Source: Streptomyces sp. R41
GTDB lineage: Bacteria > Actinomycetota > Actinomycetes > Streptomycetales > Streptomycetaceae
Reading direction: 5' to 3'
Length of the DNA stretch: 64,000 nt
NCBI RefSeq assembly: GCF_041053055.1
Contig: NZ_CP163443.1
Location: 7,671,001-7,735,000 of the forward strand
The first letter of the stretch is position 1, and each line of letters opens with the position of its first letter. Positions 32,310 to 39,488 of this stretch are shown in pieces. The translations under genes and the position numbers were made by a program. The notes beneath the pieces were generated by a model. The model was given only the letters and a program-made list of their open reading frames with translations. It searched no databases and was not told where the DNA came from.

Positions 32310-33434
32310 ATGGCAGGAACCGACCGCGAGAAGGCGCTCGACGCCGCGCTCGCACAGATTGAACGGCAATTCGGCAAGGGCGCAGTGATGCGCCTGGGCG
32401 AGCGGCCGAATGAGCCCATCGAGGTCATCCCCACCGGGTCGACCGCGCTCGACGTCGCCCTCGGTGTCGGCGGCCTGCCGCGCGGCCGAGTAGTGGAGGT
32501 GTACGGCCCGGAGTCCTCCGGTAAGACGACCCTGACCCTGCACGCGGTGGCGAATGCGCAGAAGGCCGGCGGCCAGGTGGCCTTCGTGGACGCCGAGCAC
32601 GCCCTCGACCCCGAGTACGCGAAGAAGCTCGGCGTCGACATCGACAACCTGATCCTGTCGCAGCCGGACAACGGCGAGCAGGCTCTGGAAATCGTGGACA
32701 TGCTGGTCCGCTCCGGCGCACTCGACCTCATCGTCATCGACTCCGTCGCCGCCCTGGTGCCGCGCGCGGAGATCGAGGGCGAGATGGGTGACTCGCACGT
32801 GGGTCTGCAGGCCCGCCTGATGAGCCAGGCCCTGCGGAAGATCACCAGCGCGCTCAACCAGTCGAAGACCACCGCGATCTTCATCAACCAGCTCCGCGAG
32901 AAGATCGGCGTGATGTTCGGCTCCCCGGAGACCACGACGGGTGGCCGGGCGCTGAAGTTCTACGCCTCGGTACGGCTCGACATCCGTCGCATCGAGACGT
33001 TGAAGGACGGCACCGACGCGGTCGGCAACCGCACCCGCGTCAAGGTCGTGAAGAACAAGGTCGCGCCGCCCTTCAAGCAGGCCGAGTTCGACATCCTCTA
33101 CGGGCATGGCATCAGCCGCGAGGGCGGCCTGATCGACATGGGCGTGGAGCACGGCTTCGTCCGCAAGGCCGGCGCCTGGTACACGTACGAGGGCGACCAG
33201 CTCGGCCAGGGCAAGGAGAACGCGCGCAACTTCCTGAAGGACAACCCCGACCTCGCCAACGAGATCGAGAAGAAGATCAAGGAGAAGCTGGGCGTCGGCG
33301 TGAAGCCCGTGGAGCCCACCGCGGAGCCGGGCGCGGACGCGGCAGTCTCGGCCGCCCCGGACGACGCCGCGAAGACGGTGCCCGCTCCGGCGGCCAAGGC
33401 CGCCAAGTCCAAGGCCACGGCGGCCAAGAGCTAG
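32310..33434 (+). CDS. recA: Recombinase RecA
   Basis: 374 residues, the usual Streptomyces length, from ATG 32310 (GTGGAA is a weak ribosome site). Core ATPase with Walker [10 protein letters not shown] (K72), [15 protein letters not shown] motif, [18 protein letters not shown] (Walker B), L2 loop [10 protein letters not shown] and [12 protein letters not shown]. The C-terminal tail (about 335-374) is Ala/Lys/Pro-rich. RecA drives homologous recombination and LexA autocleavage. An SOS box lies about 165 bp upstream. recX follows 3 bp after the stop. Confidence 0.98.
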   Translation: MAGTDREKALDAALAQIERQFGKGAVMRLGERPNEPIEVIPTGSTALDVALGVGGLPRGRVVEVYGPESSGKTTLTLHAVANAQKAGGQVAFVDAEHALDPEYAKKLGVDIDNLILSQPDNGEQALEIVDMLVRSGALDLIVIDSVAALVPRAEIEGEMGDSHVGLQARLMSQALRKITSALNQSKTTAIFINQLREKIGVMFGSPETTTGGRALKFYASVRLDIRRIETLKDGTDAVGNRTRVKVVKNKVAPPFKQAEFDILYGHGISREGGLIDMGVEHGFVRKAGAWYTYEGDQLGQGKENARNFLKDNPDLANEIEKKIKEKLGVGVKPVEPTAEPGADAAVSAAPDDAAKTVPAPAAKAAKSKATAAKS

Positions 33435-33437
33435 CCC

Positions 33438-34289
33438 GTGACGCGACGAACCGACTGGGCCGAGTACGCCTCCCCTGTCGCCCCGGAGGGGCCAGGGCAG
33501 GGGTACGACGGGGGCAACGGCGGCTCGGCCGGAGAAGGTGACAGGGGATACGGCGACGACGCGTTCTACGGCGGGGATCCGGACGGCGAAGGTGCGCCGG
33601 GCGGAGGCCCGCGGCGCGGTGACGGCCCGCCGGGTGATGGCTCGCGCCGAGGCGGTGGTCGGCGTGGTGACGGCGGGCCGCGTGGTGGACGAGGGCGTCG
33701 GAGGCGTGCCGGTTTCGGCGAGCCGTCCGGCGACCCACAGGACGGAGGCGCCCCTTCCTCGTCGAGGGCCGAGAAGGGGGAGCCCCCAGGGGACCCGGCT
33801 GAGCGGGCGCGGGCGATCTGTCTGCGCCTGCTCACCGGGACCCCGCGCACGCGAAAGCAGCTCGCCGACGCACTGCGCAAGCGCGAGATCCCGGACGACG
33901 TGGCGGATGCGGTGCTGTCACGGTTCGAGGAGGTCGGCCTGATCAACGACAGTGCCTTCGCGGACGCCTGGGTGGAGTCCCGGCACCACGGCCGGGGTCT
34001 GGCCAGACGGGCGCTCGCGCAGGAGCTGCGGACCAAGGGCGTGGACTCGACGCTGATCGACGAGGCCGTTGGACAGCTCGACTCCGAGCAGGAAGAGGCG
34101 ACCGCGCGCGAGCTGGTCGCCCGCAAGCTGCGCTCCACGCGCGGCCTCGACCGCGACAAGCGACTGCGGCGTCTTGCGGGCATGCTCGCCCGCAAGGGCT
34201 ACGCAGAGGGCATGGCCCTGCGCGTGGTCCGCCAGGCGCTGGAGGAAGAGGGCGAGGACACGGAGGGGCTCGGGGACGAGGGTTTCTGA
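33438..34289 (+). CDS. recX: RecA regulator RecX with long N-terminal extension
   Basis: 283 codons from GTG 33438, 3 bp after recA, so probably coupled. The RecX fold occupies about residues 118-272 (three three-helix repeats: AICLRLLTGTPRTRKQLADA, FEEVGLINDSAFADAWVESR, RKLRSTRGLDRDKRLRRLAG). RecX inhibits and modulates RecA filaments. The first about 115 residues are Gly/Asp/Arg-rich, disordered and unlike RecX elsewhere; a shorter start near 33740 would give a standard protein, but no good ribosome site was found there. The 3' end begins an imperfect repeat including the stop codon. Confidence 0.9.
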   Translation: MTRRTDWAEYASPVAPEGPGQGYDGGNGGSAGEGDRGYGDDAFYGGDPDGEGAPGGGPRRGDGPPGDGSRRGGGRRGDGGPRGGRGRRRRAGFGEPSGDPQDGGAPSSSRAEKGEPPGDPAERARAICLRLLTGTPRTRKQLADALRKREIPDDVADAVLSRFEEVGLINDSAFADAWVESRHHGRGLARRALAQELRTKGVDSTLIDEAVGQLDSEQEEATARELVARKLRSTRGLDRDKRLRRLAGMLARKGYAEGMALRVVRQALEEEGEDTEGLGDEGF

Positions 34290-34347
34290 CCCTCTCGGGG
34301 ACGATGGATTTCTGAACTCCCTCGGGGACAAGAGGGTCCGACCCTAT
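34269..34347 (+). repeat. Imperfect 25-27 bp repeats over the recX stop codon
   Basis: CTCGGGGAC recurs at 34269, 34294 and 34321, each followed by similar sequence (GAGGGTTTCTGACCCT, GATGGATTTCTGAACTCC, AAGAGGGTCCGACCCT). Unit 1 contains the recX stop (34287-34289); unit 2 contains a second in-line TTCTGA. Confidence 0.75.
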
Positions 34348-34454
34348 GAGGGCCGGAGGACGTCGGCCCAGAGTTCCCGGCGTGCCTTCGGAACCCGGGA
34401 GCCCGGACCGCGGTAACCCAGAACCGGCTCGGCCGGGGCGCCGTAGTCCGATCG

Positions 34455-34506
34455 CGGGCCCTGAACACGGTAGACGCGCGGGGGCGCCGATCGCGTTCAG
34501 GGCCCG
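34455..34506 (+). terminator. 12-bp inverted repeat with 28-nt loop
   Basis: CGGGCCCTGAAC (34455-34466) pairs with GTTCAGGGCCCG (34495-34506). It lies between recX and the ArsR-type gene, and could be the recX terminator or an operator. No U tract follows. Confidence 0.55.
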
Positions 34507-34599
34507 GACGGATGCCCGGGGAGCGGCTTAACTCCCGGTCGCAGGGGTGGGGTTAACCCCCGTCTGAAGACGCCGGGCCGCCGCAATGCACAGACACAT

Positions 34600-34619
34600 G
34601 TGCACAGACGACTGTGTAC
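34600..34619 (+). promoter_or_regulatory. Candidate operator just before the ArsR-type gene
   Basis: GTGCACAG-ACGA-CTGTGTAC, one mismatch from a perfect 8-bp dyad, ending 2 nt before ATG 34622. TGCACAGAC also occurs at 34588-34596, giving a direct repeat. This is what an autoregulated ArsR promoter would look like. Confidence 0.6.
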
Positions 34620-34621
34620 GC

Positions 34622-35308
34622 ATGGCACAGGAACCCGGCGCGGAAGCGGAAGTACCCCCGAAGGCATCGCATGCCCCCATAGAGCTCTCCGACCTCGCCG
34701 CGCTCAAGGCCCTCGCGCAGCCCCGTCGGCAGCGCATGCTCCAGCACCTCACCGTGCACGGCCCCGCCACGTCGGCGACGCTGGCCCGAGCGCTGGGACT
34801 CAACACGGGTGCCACCAGCTACCACCTGCGCGAGCTCGCGCGGTACGGCTTCGTGGAGGAACAGGTCGAGGGCAACGGCCACGGTCGGCAGCGCTGGTGG
34901 CGGGCCGTCCCCGGTGACCGGCGCTTCCCGCCGCGCAGCCGTCAGAGCCCCGAGATGCGGCTCGTCATGGACGAGTTGAACCACCACGCGTACGCCGCCG
35001 ACCTCGAACTCTTCGAGCAGCTGCAGCTCCAAGGAGACGCAGGTGATGACCCCTGGGCCGACGCCTTTCCGTACTCGCGCGGCAGCATCCGGCTGACGCT
35101 CCCCGAACTCCGCGCGTTCTTCGAGGAGTACATCGCGCTCCTCAACCGCTACAAGCGCCCGGAAGCCGACACTCCGCCCGACGCGCGCACGGTACTCACC
35201 CGGTTCCTTGCCTTCCCGGCCCCTGACGCCGAGCCCGAGAGCCGTCCGGCGTCCCGCGGCGGAGACCAGAACGCACGTCACAACAGGAAAGAGAGCGACC
35301 CCTCATGA
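34622..35308 (+). CDS. ArsR-type winged-helix regulator
   Basis: 228 residues from ATG 34622; an in-frame ATG at 34586 would add 12 residues but would read through the palindrome. N-terminal winged helix (about residues 22-95): LSDLAALKALAQPRRQRMLQ, TSATLARALGLNTGATSYHL, RELARYGFVEE. No metal-binding CxC of arsenic sensors is seen. The C-terminal 110 residues (MRLVMDELNHHAYAADLELF) are a helical effector region. The stop overlaps the start of the FtsX-like permease (ATGA), so it presumably controls that gene. Confidence 0.88.
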   Translation: MAQEPGAEAEVPPKASHAPIELSDLAALKALAQPRRQRMLQHLTVHGPATSATLARALGLNTGATSYHLRELARYGFVEEQVEGNGHGRQRWWRAVPGDRRFPPRSRQSPEMRLVMDELNHHAYAADLELFEQLQLQGDAGDDPWADAFPYSRGSIRLTLPELRAFFEEYIALLNRYKRPEADTPPDARTVLTRFLAFPAPDAEPESRPASRGGDQNARHNRKESDPS

Positions 35309-37839
35309 TGCTGCGCTACGCCCTGCAGACCGTCCGGGCCCGCAAAGGCGGCTTCCTCGGTGCCTTCCTCGCCCTGATGTGCGCGGCCGCCCTCATCACC
35401 GCCTGTGGCACCCTTCTCGAGACAGGCTTGCGCGGGACGATCCGCACCGAGCGGTATGCCGCGACCCCCGTCGTGGTGTCGGCCGACCAGAACGTCCACC
35501 AGACCACCGTCAAGCACAAGAAGGGCAAGACCAAGGTCAAGCACAAGGCCAAGCCCATCGCCGAACGGGCCTGGCTGTCCGGCGACCTGGCCGCACGGCT
35601 CCGCCGGGCCCCCGGGGTGGACCGAGTCATCCCCGAACTGACGTTCCTGACCCAGCCGTTGACCCGCACCGGGAGCGTCGACAAAAACCGGCCCGCCTAC
35701 GGTCACGCCTGGGACTCCGCCGCGCTGACGCCGTACACGCTCACCACCGGAACCGCGCCCAAGACTGACGGCGACCTCGTCGTCGACCGTCACTTCGCGG
35801 AGCGGGCCCACCTCAAGCCCGGCGATCGCCTCACCGTCCAGTCGACGCAGTCCCCGCGCGCCTATCGGGTCACCGGAATCGCCGAGCCCGCCAAGGCCGT
35901 ACTCCACCAGACGTCCCTCTTCTTCTCGGCCGCCGAGGCCCGGCGTCTGGCCGCGCACCCCGGGCAGGTCACCGCCTTCGGCGTGCTGCCCGCCAAGGGC
36001 ACGGACGTCGCCACCCTCGAGCAGTCCGTGGCCCAGGCGCTGCATGGCACCACCGCGCAGGTCAGCGCGGGAGACGAGCGTGGCCCGGTCGAGTTCCGGG
36101 ACGCGGCCGCCGCCCGGACGAAGCTGGTCAGCATGGGCGGTGCGATGGGCGGCACCTCGTTGCTCGTGGCCGTCCTGGTGGTCGTCGGCACCTTCGCGCT
36201 CTCCGTGCAGCAACGTCATCGCGAACTCGCCCTGCTGCGCGCCATCGCCGCCACGCCGGGCCAGATCCGCGCACTCCTCGGCAGGGAGGCCCTGATAGTC
36301 GGGGCGGCCGCCGGAGCGACCGGCGCGCTCGCGGGACTGCCGCTGGGCAGCTGGCTGCACAGTCGGTTCGTCGCCATGGGCGCCGTCCCGGCCACGCTTC
36401 AGCACACCGTCAGCGTCTTCCCGCTGTTCGCCGCGGTCAGTGCCACGCTTCTCGGCGCCTGGGCCGCCGCGCGTATCTCGTCCCGACGTATCACCCGGAT
36501 CCGCCCGGCCGAGGCGCTCGCCGAAGCCCGGGTCGAGGGCACTCGCCCCGCATGGGGACGCGTCCTCGCCGGTCTCGCGCTGCTCGCCGGCGGCGCCGTC
36601 CTTGTCGCCGTGCTCAGCGTGCTGCGCACCGAGCCCGCCTCAACCCCCGTGACCTTCCTGGCCGTTGTCGTCCTCGCCTCCGCCGTGGCACTGCTCGGCC
36701 CGCTCCTGGTCAAGGCGGCCGCGGTCGTACTCGCGGGTCCACTGCGGCTGACCGGTCCCGGCGGCCGTCTCGCACGCGCCAACCTCCGCGGCAACGCGGC
36801 CCGCATGGCCTCCGTCGTCACTCCCCTCACCCTCCTCATCGGTATGACCTGCACAGTCCTCTTCGTCCAGCCGACCCTCGGCGACGCGGCCCGGGCCCAG
36901 GCACGCGAGGGCATCCGCGCCGACTGGGTGCTCGCCGCCCAGGGCCCCGGCGTCCCGGCCGAGGCCGCGCGGCAGCTGCGTACGCACCACGACGTCGTCA
37001 CCGAAGTGGTCCGTACGACCGTCCGGGTGGGCCTGGACAAGTACGCGGCTCAGGGCGTCACACCGGCCGGTCTGACCCGAACATGGGACCCGGACGTCAC
37101 CGGGGGCTCCCTGCACGACCTCAAGGACAGCACCGTCGCCGTCAGTGAACTCGCCGCGGACCAGCTTCACTTGAAGCCCGGCAGCACCCTGAAGCTCACT
37201 CTCGGCGACGGCACGCCCGTCACGCTCACCGTCGCCGCCGTCTACGCCAAGGGTCTCGGGTTCGGCGACCTCACCTTCGCCCATGACCTTGTCGCCCGAC
37301 ACGTGGACAACCCGCTCGCCACCTCCGTCCTCGTCAGCACCGCCCGTACACAGACACAACTCGCGACTACTCTCCGTGAGTTCCCGGCGGTCCACGTCCT
37401 CGCTCCGGCCGCCGCCGATTCGATCCAGGCCGCGCGTCAGCAGGCGAATGCGGAGGTCAACTACCTCGCCATGGGGCTGGTCCTGGCCTTCACCGCCATC
37501 GCCGTCGTCAACACGCTCGGCATGTCGGTCTCCGAGCGGGTCCGCGAGTTCGCGATGCTCCGCCTCGCCGGGGCGACGCGCCGGCAGGTGCTGCGGATGC
37601 TGCGGACCGAGACGCTGTCGGTGCTGCTGCTCGCCACCGCGCTCGGCAGCGGCATCGCGCTCGCCGTCCTGACCGCCTTCAGTGTCGGAATGACGGGCAG
37701 CGCGGCTCCGGCGGTCACGCCACTGGTGTACGTGACCGTCGTCGCGGTCGCCGGAGTGCTCGCCCTCGTCGCCACCGCGCTGCCGGGCCGGGTCGCGTTG
37801 CAGGTTCGCCCCGTCACGGTGGCCACGGCCAAGGAGTAA
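35305..37839 (+). CDS. FtsX/MacB-type ABC transporter permease without adjacent ATPase
   Basis: 844 residues. Two FtsX permease modules: helix 1 near the N-terminus (FLGAFLALMCAAALITACG), three helices at about 280-400 (GTSLLVAVLVVVGTFALSVQQRHRELALLRAIAATPGQ), a second soluble domain and a second trio from about 715 (LAMGLVLAFTAIAVVNTLGM, MLRLAGATRRQVLRMLRTE). Signature loops RELALLRAIAATPGQ and REFAMLRLAGATRRQ are intact. A lysine-rich insertion KHKKGKTKVKHKAK lies near residue 75. Such permeases need an ABC ATPase, usually encoded just upstream; here the regulator is immediately upstream (4-bp overlap) and no ATPase is nearby. Export or stress-signalling role is inferred only. Confidence 0.88.
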   Translation: MMLRYALQTVRARKGGFLGAFLALMCAAALITACGTLLETGLRGTIRTERYAATPVVVSADQNVHQTTVKHKKGKTKVKHKAKPIAERAWLSGDLAARLRRAPGVDRVIPELTFLTQPLTRTGSVDKNRPAYGHAWDSAALTPYTLTTGTAPKTDGDLVVDRHFAERAHLKPGDRLTVQSTQSPRAYRVTGIAEPAKAVLHQTSLFFSAAEARRLAAHPGQVTAFGVLPAKGTDVATLEQSVAQALHGTTAQVSAGDERGPVEFRDAAAARTKLVSMGGAMGGTSLLVAVLVVVGTFALSVQQRHRELALLRAIAATPGQIRALLGREALIVGAAAGATGALAGLPLGSWLHSRFVAMGAVPATLQHTVSVFPLFAAVSATLLGAWAAARISSRRITRIRPAEALAEARVEGTRPAWGRVLAGLALLAGGAVLVAVLSVLRTEPASTPVTFLAVVVLASAVALLGPLLVKAAAVVLAGPLRLTGPGGRLARANLRGNAARMASVVTPLTLLIGMTCTVLFVQPTLGDAARAQAREGIRADWVLAAQGPGVPAEAARQLRTHHDVVTEVVRTTVRVGLDKYAAQGVTPAGLTRTWDPDVTGGSLHDLKDSTVAVSELAADQLHLKPGSTLKLTLGDGTPVTLTVAAVYAKGLGFGDLTFAHDLVARHVDNPLATSVLVSTARTQTQLATTLREFPAVHVLAPAAADSIQAARQQANAEVNYLAMGLVLAFTAIAVVNTLGMSVSERVREFAMLRLAGATRRQVLRMLRTETLSVLLLATALGSGIALAVLTAFSVGMTGSAAPAVTPLVYVTVVAVAGVLALVATALPGRVALQVRPVTVATAKE

Positions 37840-37851
37840 GGGGCAGTGCGC

Positions 37852-37890
37852 AGTGGTGGGCGCCCCTTACGCCAAGGGGCGCCCACCACT
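37852..37890. terminator. 17-bp perfect hairpin between convergent genes
   Basis: AGTGGTGGGCGCCCCTT (37852-37868), a 5-nt loop, then AAGGGGCGCCCACCACT (37874-37890). It is symmetric, so it can end both the permease transcript and the rhodanese operon coming from the other side. Confidence 0.85.
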
Positions 37891-37896
37891 ACGTAG

Positions 37897-37959
37897 GACC
37901 TGAAGAACCTTCTGTACGACTTGAAGGACCCTCCGAACGGCCTGAGGAATTCTCTGTGC
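37897..37959 (-). repeat. Three 21-bp repeats downstream of the rhodanese gene
   Basis: Units at 37897-37917, 37918-37938 and 37939-37959, all of the form G(A/G)C-(C/T)TGA(A/G)GA-(A/C)-C/T... They lie just past the rhodanese stop (minus strand). On the minus strand they would encode EGSSGP-like heptads, but beyond the stop codon. Confidence 0.7.
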
Positions 37960-37962
37960 GGG

Positions 37963-38361
37963 CTAGGCTGCGGTCACCGGCAACCCGGCCGACTTCCAGG
38001 CCTGGAATCCTCCGACCAGATCGGTGGCCCGGTGCAGGCCCAACTGCCGCAGGGACGCGGCCGCGAGGCTCGACGCGTAGCCCTCGTTGCAGAACACCAC
38101 GACCCGCAGATCGTGGCTCGTGGCTTCCTGGGTGCGGTGGCTGCCCTGGGGGTCGAGCCGCCACTCCAGTTCGTTGCGCTCGACGACGAGGGCGCCGGGG
38201 ATCAGCCCGTCGCGCTCGCGCAGGGCGGCGTAGCGAGTGTCGACCAGGAGCGCCTCGCCCGCCTGCGCGGCTTCGTAGGCTTCCTTGGCCTCCACACGAT
38301 CCAGACCCTCGCGGACCTGCTCCAGCAACTCGTCGATGCCCACGGGGCGTTGCGAGATCAC
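37963..38361 (-). CDS. Rhodanese-like sulfurtransferase
   Basis: 132-residue single-domain rhodanese. Active-site loop FCNEGYASSLAA carries the catalytic Cys; VDTRY, GALVVERNELEW and GGFQAWKSAGLPV are typical. It moves sulfane sulfur between thiols. Its start overlaps the cysteine-dioxygenase-like stop (ATGA), so the two are co-translated. Together they suggest cysteine or persulfide catabolism. Confidence 0.9.
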   Translation of the reverse strand: MISQRPVGIDELLEQVREGLDRVEAKEAYEAAQAGEALLVDTRYAALRERDGLIPGALVVERNELEWRLDPQGSHRTQEATSHDLRVVVFCNEGYASSLAAASLRQLGLHRATDLVGGFQAWKSAGLPVTAA

Positions 38362-38885
38362 TGCCAGTCCTCCGGACGCTCGACATGTTCCAGGCGCAGC
38401 ACCTGGCCGGTGCGGCTGTAGCGGCGGATCTGCGGGAGCGGCGGGTAGTAGGCGTGGACCGAGATCGCGTGCTCTTCGGTGGACTCGTTGAGTACCTCGT
38501 GCACATGGTGGCGGCCGAAGGAGCGGCCCTTGCCCGCCGGAAGTGTTCGCTGCTGGTCGATGCCTTCGGAGAGTTCCAGGGTCTTCCAGCCGTCGGCGGG
38601 CAACCGCGCGGTGAGCGAGTTCTCCTTCAGTTCGCCCGACGCGGTGAGGAAGGCGCCGACCGATTCGGCGTGGTCGTGCCAGCCGGTTCCGGTGCCGGGA
38701 GGCCAGCCGATGAGCCAGGCCTCACTGCCGCCCGGGCCTTCGAGGCGCACCCAGGTACGGCCCTCGGGGTCGAGCGGGAGCGAGGCGATCAGCTCGACGT
38801 CGGCGGCCGTACGGCGTACGAAGTCGAGCAGGTCGGCCTGGGTGGGAGTTTGTGGGGGTGCGGAGACAGAGGGGGACACAGACAC
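38358..38885 (-). CDS. Cysteine dioxygenase-family cupin
   Basis: 175 residues from GTG 38885 (AGGAC about 8 nt upstream); GTG two codons later is an alternative. Cupin with iron ligands in WHDHAESVGAFLTASG and HHVHEVLNES, as in bacterial cysteine dioxygenases; AYYPPLPQIRRY near the C-terminus is typical of the bacterial branch. It would oxidise cysteine (or a related thiol) to the sulfinate. Operon with rhodanese; a 15-codon Cys-rich leader ORF lies 75 bp upstream. Confidence 0.88.
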   Translation of the reverse strand: MSVSPSVSAPPQTPTQADLLDFVRRTAADVELIASLPLDPEGRTWVRLEGPGGSEAWLIGWPPGTGTGWHDHAESVGAFLTASGELKENSLTARLPADGWKTLELSEGIDQQRTLPAGKGRSFGRHHVHEVLNESTEEHAISVHAYYPPLPQIRRYSRTGQVLRLEHVERPEDWQ

Positions 38886-38960
38886 TCGTACCGTCCTGAG
38901 GGTTCGCGTGGGAGCGCGCGGCAGCACACAGGCGGCGCGCGGAGGTTATGGGATGCGAAT

Positions 38961-39008
38961 TCAGCAGGACGGGCGACACACGCAGCCCGCATAGCGGACG
39001 AGGTCCAT
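38961..39008 (-). CDS. 15-residue cysteine-rich leader peptide
   Basis: Minus strand ATG 39008, sequence MDLVRYAGCVCRPSC then TGA. GGAGGG lies 5 nt before the ATG, an excellent ribosome site. Three of the last seven residues are Cys, and the ORF precedes a cysteine dioxygenase/rhodanese operon. Short Cys-bearing ORFs in front of sulfur-metabolism genes are known in actinobacteria as attenuators; ribosome stalling at the Cys codons would link cysteine supply to downstream expression (inference). Confidence 0.75.
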   Translation of the reverse strand: MDLVRYAGCVCRPSC

Positions 39009-39230
39009 ATGGACCCTCCGCCACAGGCGCACACAGGTGTCGGTCACGATCCGGAGTACACCATGGCGGTGCAGACCGGTCAACTCGCCGTCGCCATGTG
39101 GACGCACGGTGACCGTGCGCCCGGCCGATGGCCTTGGGCCCGGCCGGGCGTCGGGCCTCGACGCCCCGGGTCGCAGGCGGTCCGGACGGCGGACCGGGGA
39201 CTCGGACACGCCGGATTCCGGGCGGTCCGG

Positions 39231-39370
39231 ACCGTCACCCGGGCTGGTAAGCCCCAGTCTCGGGCGGCCGCCCGCACCGTCACCCCGGGCTGGCACGGCT
39301 CCGGTCTCGGGCGGCGGCTCGTACCGTCACCCCGGGCTGGCACGACCCCGGCCTCGGGCTCCTCGGACGT
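39231..39370. repeat. Three imperfect 45-47 bp repeats in the 39.0-39.5 kb gap
   Basis: ACCGTCACCC(C)GGGCTGG starts at 39231, 39276 and 39323, each followed by CCGGTCTCGGGCGG-like sequence; more degenerate pieces extend to both sides (39170-39470). The 480-bp gap holds no supported gene apart from the leader peptide at its left edge. The array lies downstream of the minus-strand monooxygenase. Confidence 0.7.
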
Positions 39371-39488
39371 CACGGACGACGGTGATCTCCAGCGCCGGCC
39401 CGGACAGTCACCGTGGGCTCGGACGCCCTCGATTCCCGATGGCCCGGACCGTCAGCGCCGGCTCCGCCTGTACTCCGTCAGGGCGGGC

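Noticed and set aside
39231..39370. CRISPR array
   Set aside because: Three imperfect repeats without unique spacers of constant length; no cas genes.
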